7,721 bases of DNA. Source: Acidobacteriota bacterium (GTDB taxonomy: Bacteria; Acidobacteriota; Terriglobia; Terriglobales; Acidobacteriaceae). The notes beneath the pieces were generated by a model, which ran no database searches, had not been told where the DNA came from, and worked only from the letters and a program-made list of their open reading frames with translations. Location: contig JAEZPW010000172.1 of the NCBI GenBank assembly GCA_023441255.1, positions 1 through 7,721 on the forward strand, written 5' to 3'. Of the stretch, positions 5,435 through 7,721 are shown piece after piece. The number at the start of each line of letters is the position of its first letter. Positions within the stretch are counted from its first letter, which is position 1. The position numbers and the translations under genes were made by a program.

Positions 5435-6478
5435 ATGAAGAAACAGACATGGATGGCGTTGGCCCTGGCAGCTGCACTCGCGGTTCCCGCTGCGGCACAG
5501 ACCAGCGCCCAGCGTTCGCAGACACCCGCGCCCCCCAGCCAGACGACAAACCAGACCGAACAGTCGAACCAGACCCAACAGTCGAACACGTCGTCGCAGC
5601 AGGCCACCTCGACCCAGCAGGGTTCGACCACCGACCAGAACCTCTCGGCACGCCAGCCCCTCCAGCCCGATACGCATGAAGGTTTCTGGGGCAAGCTGAA
5701 TCCATTTGCTCGCAAAAAGTACGTTCAGCGCCAGATGGCCCCGGTCCGCAATCGCGTGAACGAGCTCGATGAACTGACGGCCAAGAACACCTCCTTCATC
5801 AAGGACGTTGATCAGCGCGCACAGGAAGGCATCCGTCTGGCTGACGCCAAGGCCAGCCAGGCCGACCAGCACGCCGTTGACGCCGGCAACCGCGCCCAGA
5901 TGGCTAACCAGACGGCGCAGCAGGCCACCACTCGCCTCACCAGCGTCGAGCAGGTGGTCGGCAACATCGACCAGTACAAGCCCGTAACCGATACCGAGAT
6001 TCGCTTCCGTCCAGGACAGGCCGTCCTGAGCAAGAAGGCGAAGGACGCGCTTGACCAGATGGCCGAGCCGCTGAAGAACCAGCGCGGCTACATCATTGAG
6101 GTTCAGGGCTTCTCGGCAGGCCGCGGTCAGGCCGCCATCGAGAATTCCCAGAAGATGGCCGACTCCGTGGTCCGCTACCTCGTGCTCAACCATCAGATTC
6201 CGGTCTACCGCATTTACGTCCTTGGCATGGGCAATGCTCCGCGCCAGGCCACGGCGGACGGAACGAAGGCTCGCCGCACTACCGGTGGCCGCGTCGAAAT
6301 CAGCCTGCTGAAGAATGACGTTGAGCAGCTGTCGGCGCAGAGCACGGGCGTTGCCTCTCCCGCTACCCAGGGCGGCATCACCGGAACCAGCACCAGCGCC
6401 GCTCCGGAACAGCCGCAGCAGCCCCAGCAGCCCCAGCAACCGGCGGCTTCACAGCCCAGCAACCCGCCTCAGCAGTAA
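5435..6478 (+). CDS. Secreted OmpA-family protein with coiled-coil stalk
   Basis: 347 aa. The ATG at 5435 is chosen because it begins a classic Sec signal peptide (MKKQTWMALALAAALAVPAAAQ, cleavage after AAA or AQ near 21-22) and is preceded by GGAGG (5418-5422) and GGAG (5427-5430). The frame is open further upstream to 5342, but that part is not protein-like. Domains: a Gln/Thr/Ser/Asn-rich linker (23-79); an FWGKLNPFARKK segment (84-95); an Ala/Gln-rich alpha-helical coiled coil (about 101-180); an OmpA C-terminal-type domain (about 186-292: IRFRPGQAVLSKKAKDALDQMA ... YIIEVQGFSAGRG ... GRVEISLL); and a low-complexity tail ending in QQP repeats (301-347). Such proteins usually tie the outer membrane to peptidoglycan. 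Here the Asp of the GHTD motif is Ala (A228 in QGFSA) and the Arg of LSxRRA appears to be Met (M241 in NSQKMA), so normal diaminopimelate binding is doubtful. No N-terminal beta-barrel or lipobox Cys is present. Confidence 0.87.
   Translation: MKKQTWMALALAAALAVPAAAQTSAQRSQTPAPPSQTTNQTEQSNQTQQSNTSSQQATSTQQGSTTDQNLSARQPLQPDTHEGFWGKLNPFARKKYVQRQMAPVRNRVNELDELTAKNTSFIKDVDQRAQEGIRLADAKASQADQHAVDAGNRAQMANQTAQQATTRLTSVEQVVGNIDQYKPVTDTEIRFRPGQAVLSKKAKDALDQMAEPLKNQRGYIIEVQGFSAGRGQAAIENSQKMADSVVRYLVLNHQIPVYRIYVLGMGNAPRQATADGTKARRTTGGRVEISLLKNDVEQLSAQSTGVASPATQGGITGTSTSAAPEQPQQPQQPQQPAASQPSNPPQQ
5552..5587 (+). repeat. 18-bp tandem duplication inside the OmpA-domain gene
   Basis: Two adjacent 18-base copies, CAGACC(G/C)AACAGTCGAAC, at 5552-5569 and 5570-5587 differ at one base. 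They encode QTEQSN and QTQQSN in the disordered linker after the signal peptide (residues 40-51). The near identity at DNA level suggests a fairly recent in-frame duplication. Confidence 0.8.
6416..6442 (+). repeat. 9-bp tandem repeat encoding QQP, C-terminal tail of the OmpA-domain protein
   Basis: Three in-frame copies of CAGCAGCCC, the last degenerate as CAGCAACCG, preceded by a partial copy (6410-6415). They encode QQPQQPQQP (residues 328-336), a likely flexible tail prone to length change by slippage. Confidence 0.8.
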
Positions 6479-6506
6479 ACAGAACACGACCGAATACTCC
6501 CCCAGG

Positions 6507-6535
6507 ACCCCTCGTCGCAGCGGCGAGGGGTTTTC
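6507..6535 (+). terminator. Rho-independent terminator of the OmpA-domain gene
   Basis: ACCCCTCG (6507-6514) pairs with CGAGGGGT (6524-6531), and the stem can extend inwards (T-G, C-G, G-C) to a CAG triloop, giving about 11 pairs. It is followed by TTTTCCTTTT (6531-6540). It lies 29 bases after the stop codon, the expected place. Confidence 0.9.
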
Positions 6536-6540
6536 CTTTT

Positions 6541-6793
6541 GTTACAGATTGTTTCGGAATCCAGCATTTCCGAAAGTAGAGCCAGCGGTGTTTCCCCAAT
6601 CGGGACAGTACTTTGCAAGTGGTGCTATCCCTGAAAGAAGGAAGTTGCGTTCTGCTGTGTGAGGGTTCACACTTCGCGTAAGACGAATGCATTCTTAATC
6701 GCAGGCTGTCATAGCACAGCATGCGTGTTTTTTTTCATGCGTGTCTTTCATTCACTTTGGGGGCACCCGGCATTTTGACTACGGGTGAGAACA
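6541..6793. other. Intergenic region, no gene seen; several short dyads and repeats
   Basis: Noticeably more AT-rich than its surroundings. It contains the perfect dyad GTGTGA-GGGT-TCACAC (6657-6672), a 10-bp palindrome GAATGCATTC (6685-6694), and a 9-base direct repeat CATGCGTGT (6720-6728 and 6736-6744) separated by a run of T. No clear promoter was recognised, although TTGACT at 6775-6780 resembles a -35 box without a matching -10. Confidence 0.5.
6657..6672. promoter_or_regulatory. Perfect inverted repeat GTGTGA-N4-TCACAC, candidate operator
   Basis: The arms are 6657-6662 and 6667-6672 with spacer GGGT. The half-sites look like those of the CRP/FNR superfamily (TGTGA...TCACA), but the spacer is 4 rather than the 6 bases of the CRP site. 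It could also act as a short hairpin. It lies about 120 bases upstream of the small Cys/His protein. Confidence 0.35.
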
Positions 6794-7000
6794 GTGCAGC
6801 AAAGAAGTTCGAAAAAGCTTCCGGGCACCAGCCACGACCACACCTTTCTTCATGACAAGGTGTGCGGGCGTGTCCACTGCACCTTGTGCGGCGAGCGAGC
6901 CTTCAGCCGCAGCCCCAGCGCTATCGAATCGTGGAAGGCCGCTCACGCGAAGTGCTGCAAACAACGGTTAGCATTCGAACGTGCGCAAGTAGCCGACTGA
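6794..7000 (+). CDS. Small Cys/His-rich protein, possible zinc finger
   Basis: 68 aa from the GTG at 6794, chosen because GGTGAG (6784-6789) upstream is a usable ribosome binding site; a GTG at 6785 would add three residues but lacks one. The protein is basic and has five Cys and five His in a short span: C24, C29-x2-C32, then H51-x2-C54-C55, with H28 next to C29. The order C-x2-C-x18-H-x2-C fits a CCHC-type zinc-binding module, and ESWKAAHAKCC between helix and metal ligands looks like a genuine conserved patch. I do not recognise the family; a nucleic-acid or protein-binding role is only a guess. It stands alone between the OmpA terminator and the 17-bp repeat array. Coding status is likely but not certain because it is short and starts with GTG. 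Confidence 0.5.
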   Translation: MQQRSSKKLPGTSHDHTFLHDKVCGRVHCTLCGERAFSRSPSAIESWKAAHAKCCKQRLAFERAQVAD

Positions 7001-7006
7001 GCAGTA

Positions 7007-7107
7007 ACTGCGTTACCCATTTCCTGCGCTGTTTCCCATCCCCCGTTACTCCGTACCCTGCGTTGTTCCCCATCCTGCGTTACTAGCCATCCTCCGCAAC
7101 ACCCTCC
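7007..7107. repeat. Degenerate 17-bp tandem repeat, six units
   Basis: Units at 7007-7022 (16 bases), 7023-7039, 7040-7056, 7057-7073, 7074-7090 and 7091-7107 follow the pattern CCTGCGTT(A/G)(C/T)TCCCCAT. Units 2 and 4 agree at 15 of 17 bases, units 4 and 5 at 13 of 17; units 3 and 6 are the most decayed. A 17-base period does not keep a reading frame, so it is not coding. It starts 7 bases after the small Cys/His gene. Confidence 0.65.
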
Positions 7108-7154
7108 CTCAGAGGCTGTGACTTTGTCCGCTGTTCCACCCGTTCCAACGATTT

Positions 7155-7191
7155 GTCATTCCGAGCGAGCGAGGAACCCCTACATCTCGAC
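7155..7191. repeat. Dispersed-repeat fragment starting GTCATTCCGAGC
   Basis: The stretch beginning GTCATTCCGAGCGAGCGAGG and ending near CTCGAC is of a type I recall as scattered through intergenic regions of Acidobacteria and some other phyla (GTCATTCCGAGCG..GCGAGGAA). No inverted partner copy is seen in this window, so it is either a solo unit or a remnant. Confidence 0.5.
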
Positions 7192-7205
7192 AGCGTTCCT
7201 GCGGT

Positions 7206-7223
7206 AAGCGGTTTTCGCCGCTT
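7206..7223 (+). promoter_or_regulatory. Hairpin in the purL leader
   Basis: AAGCGG (7206-7211), loop TTTTCG, CCGCTT (7218-7223), a perfect 6-bp stem about 43 bases before the purL start. There is no T-run after it, so it is not an attenuator by itself. No purine riboswitch core is recognised in this leader. Confidence 0.35.
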
Positions 7224-7266
7224 CGCTCCCGCCGCGTCCGTGCGAAAATACCTCCAGAGGCAAGAA

Positions 7267-7721
7267 ATGTCCGTTTCCCCTGACACGAAGATCACGCCGG
7301 AGCTCATCCGCGAGCACGGAATCACGCCCGAAGAGTACGACAAGATTCTCAAGCTGATGGGTCGCGAGCCCACGCTGACCGAGTTAGGCATATTCAGCGT
7401 GATGTGGAGCGAGCACTGCTCGTATAAGTCCTCGCGAGTGCATCTGAAGCGCCTGCCCACGCGCAGCAAGCTGGTGATGCAGGGGCCGGGCGAGAACGCC
7501 GGCATCATCGACGTGGGCGATGGCTGGGCATGCGCCTTCAAGATCGAATCACACAACCACCCGTCCTTCATCGAGCCGTTTCAGGGCGCGACCACCGGCG
7601 TGGGCGGCATCCTGCGCGACATCTTCACTATGGGCGCGCGCCCCGTGGCCGTCATGGATTCGCTGCGGTTTGGGCCCGTGGTGAAGCCCGGCACGAATGG
7701 TGTAGCGCCGGGTCTTCGACC
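7267..7721 (+). CDS. purL: Phosphoribosylformylglycinamidine synthase subunit PurL, N-terminal part (truncated by window edge)
   Basis: First 151 codons; the frame runs open off the window. PurL converts FGAR to FGAM using ATP and ammonia delivered from glutamine by PurQ, the fourth step of purine synthesis in the cytosol. Diagnostic motifs: GREPTLTELGIFSVMWSEHCSYKSS (32-56) with the conserved catalytic His of WSEHCSYK (H50), GENAGIIDVGDG, the metal and substrate motif KIESHNHPS (92-100), and EPFQGATTGVGGILRDIFTMGARPVA (103-128). The short N-terminus places it with the small, PurS/PurQ-dependent PurL proteins of about 750 residues rather than the large proteobacterial form. The start ATG at 7267 has AGAGG (7256-7260) 6 bases upstream. 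The last visible residues, KPGTNGVAPGLR (140-151), enter a region that varies between species. Confidence 0.95.
   Translation, partial: MSVSPDTKITPELIREHGITPEEYDKILKLMGREPTLTELGIFSVMWSEHCSYKSSRVHLKRLPTRSKLVMQGPGENAGIIDVGDGWACAFKIESHNHPSFIEPFQGATTGVGGILRDIFTMGARPVAVMDSLRFGPVVKPGTNGVAPGLR

Noticed and set aside
5333..6439. Long minus-strand ORF of 368 codons opposite the OmpA-domain gene
   Set aside because: It is a shadow rich in Leu, Gly and Arg, opposite a clear secreted protein with its own ribosome binding site and terminator.
6657..6672. Classic CRP site
   Set aside because: The half-sites fit but the spacer is 4 bases instead of 6; it is reported only as an unassigned dyad.
7007..7107. 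CRISPR array
   Set aside because: Repeats are 17 bases, degenerate and directly adjacent with no spacers, and no cas genes are present.
7083..7571. Minus-strand ORF of 162 codons across the purL start
   Set aside because: It runs antisense to conserved PurL motifs and through the dispersed repeat; it is a shadow.

Overview
The window is GC-rich, dense bacterial DNA with no RNA genes, insertion sequences or CRISPR array that I can see. The best guess for the host is an acidobacterium (Terriglobales-like). The reasons are the style of the genes, a CRISPR-negative but repeat-bearing purL upstream region, and a dispersed element beginning GTCATTCCGAGC that I associate with those genomes. This assignment is from recall and inference, not from a search.

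Layout. Positions 1-558 hold the C-terminal end of an alpha/beta-hydrolase-domain protein, followed by a good hairpin terminator (622-668). Positions 770-3709 form a tight three-gene plus-strand operon: a ComA-like phosphosulfolactate synthase, a ComB-like 2-phosphosulfolactate phosphatase (6-base gap) and an ATP-grasp ligase (12-base gap). A class I SAM-dependent methyltransferase (4627-3797) lies convergent to it on the minus strand. Next come a small two-helix membrane protein (4824-5120) and a 314-base regulatory-looking gap containing a TGTAA-N8-TTACA dyad and a sigma-54-like site. These precede a secreted OmpA-domain protein with a coiled-coil stalk (5435-6478), which ends in a strong intrinsic terminator (6507-6535). 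The last part holds a probable small Cys/His-rich protein (6794-7000), a degenerate 17-bp tandem repeat (7007-7107), a dispersed-repeat fragment (7155-7191) and the first 151 codons of purL (7267 to the window end).

How the genes may work together. ComA and ComB are the first two steps of the archaeal coenzyme M route: PEP plus sulfite gives phosphosulfolactate, which is dephosphorylated to sulfolactate. Nothing in this window continues to CoM (no sulfolactate dehydrogenase, no sulfopyruvate decarboxylase). Instead the next gene is an ATP-grasp enzyme, a class that activates carboxylates and joins them to amines. The most interesting hypothesis is therefore a dedicated pathway that makes sulfolactate, or a related phospho-organic acid, and conjugates it through its carboxylate to an unknown amine. 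The convergent methyltransferase is a possible but unproven tailoring enzyme. Both Com proteins depart from the canonical family at several normally conserved motifs, so their exact substrate is open.

The OmpA-domain protein is the second point of interest. The two residues that normally bind the diaminopimelate of peptidoglycan appear to be replaced.
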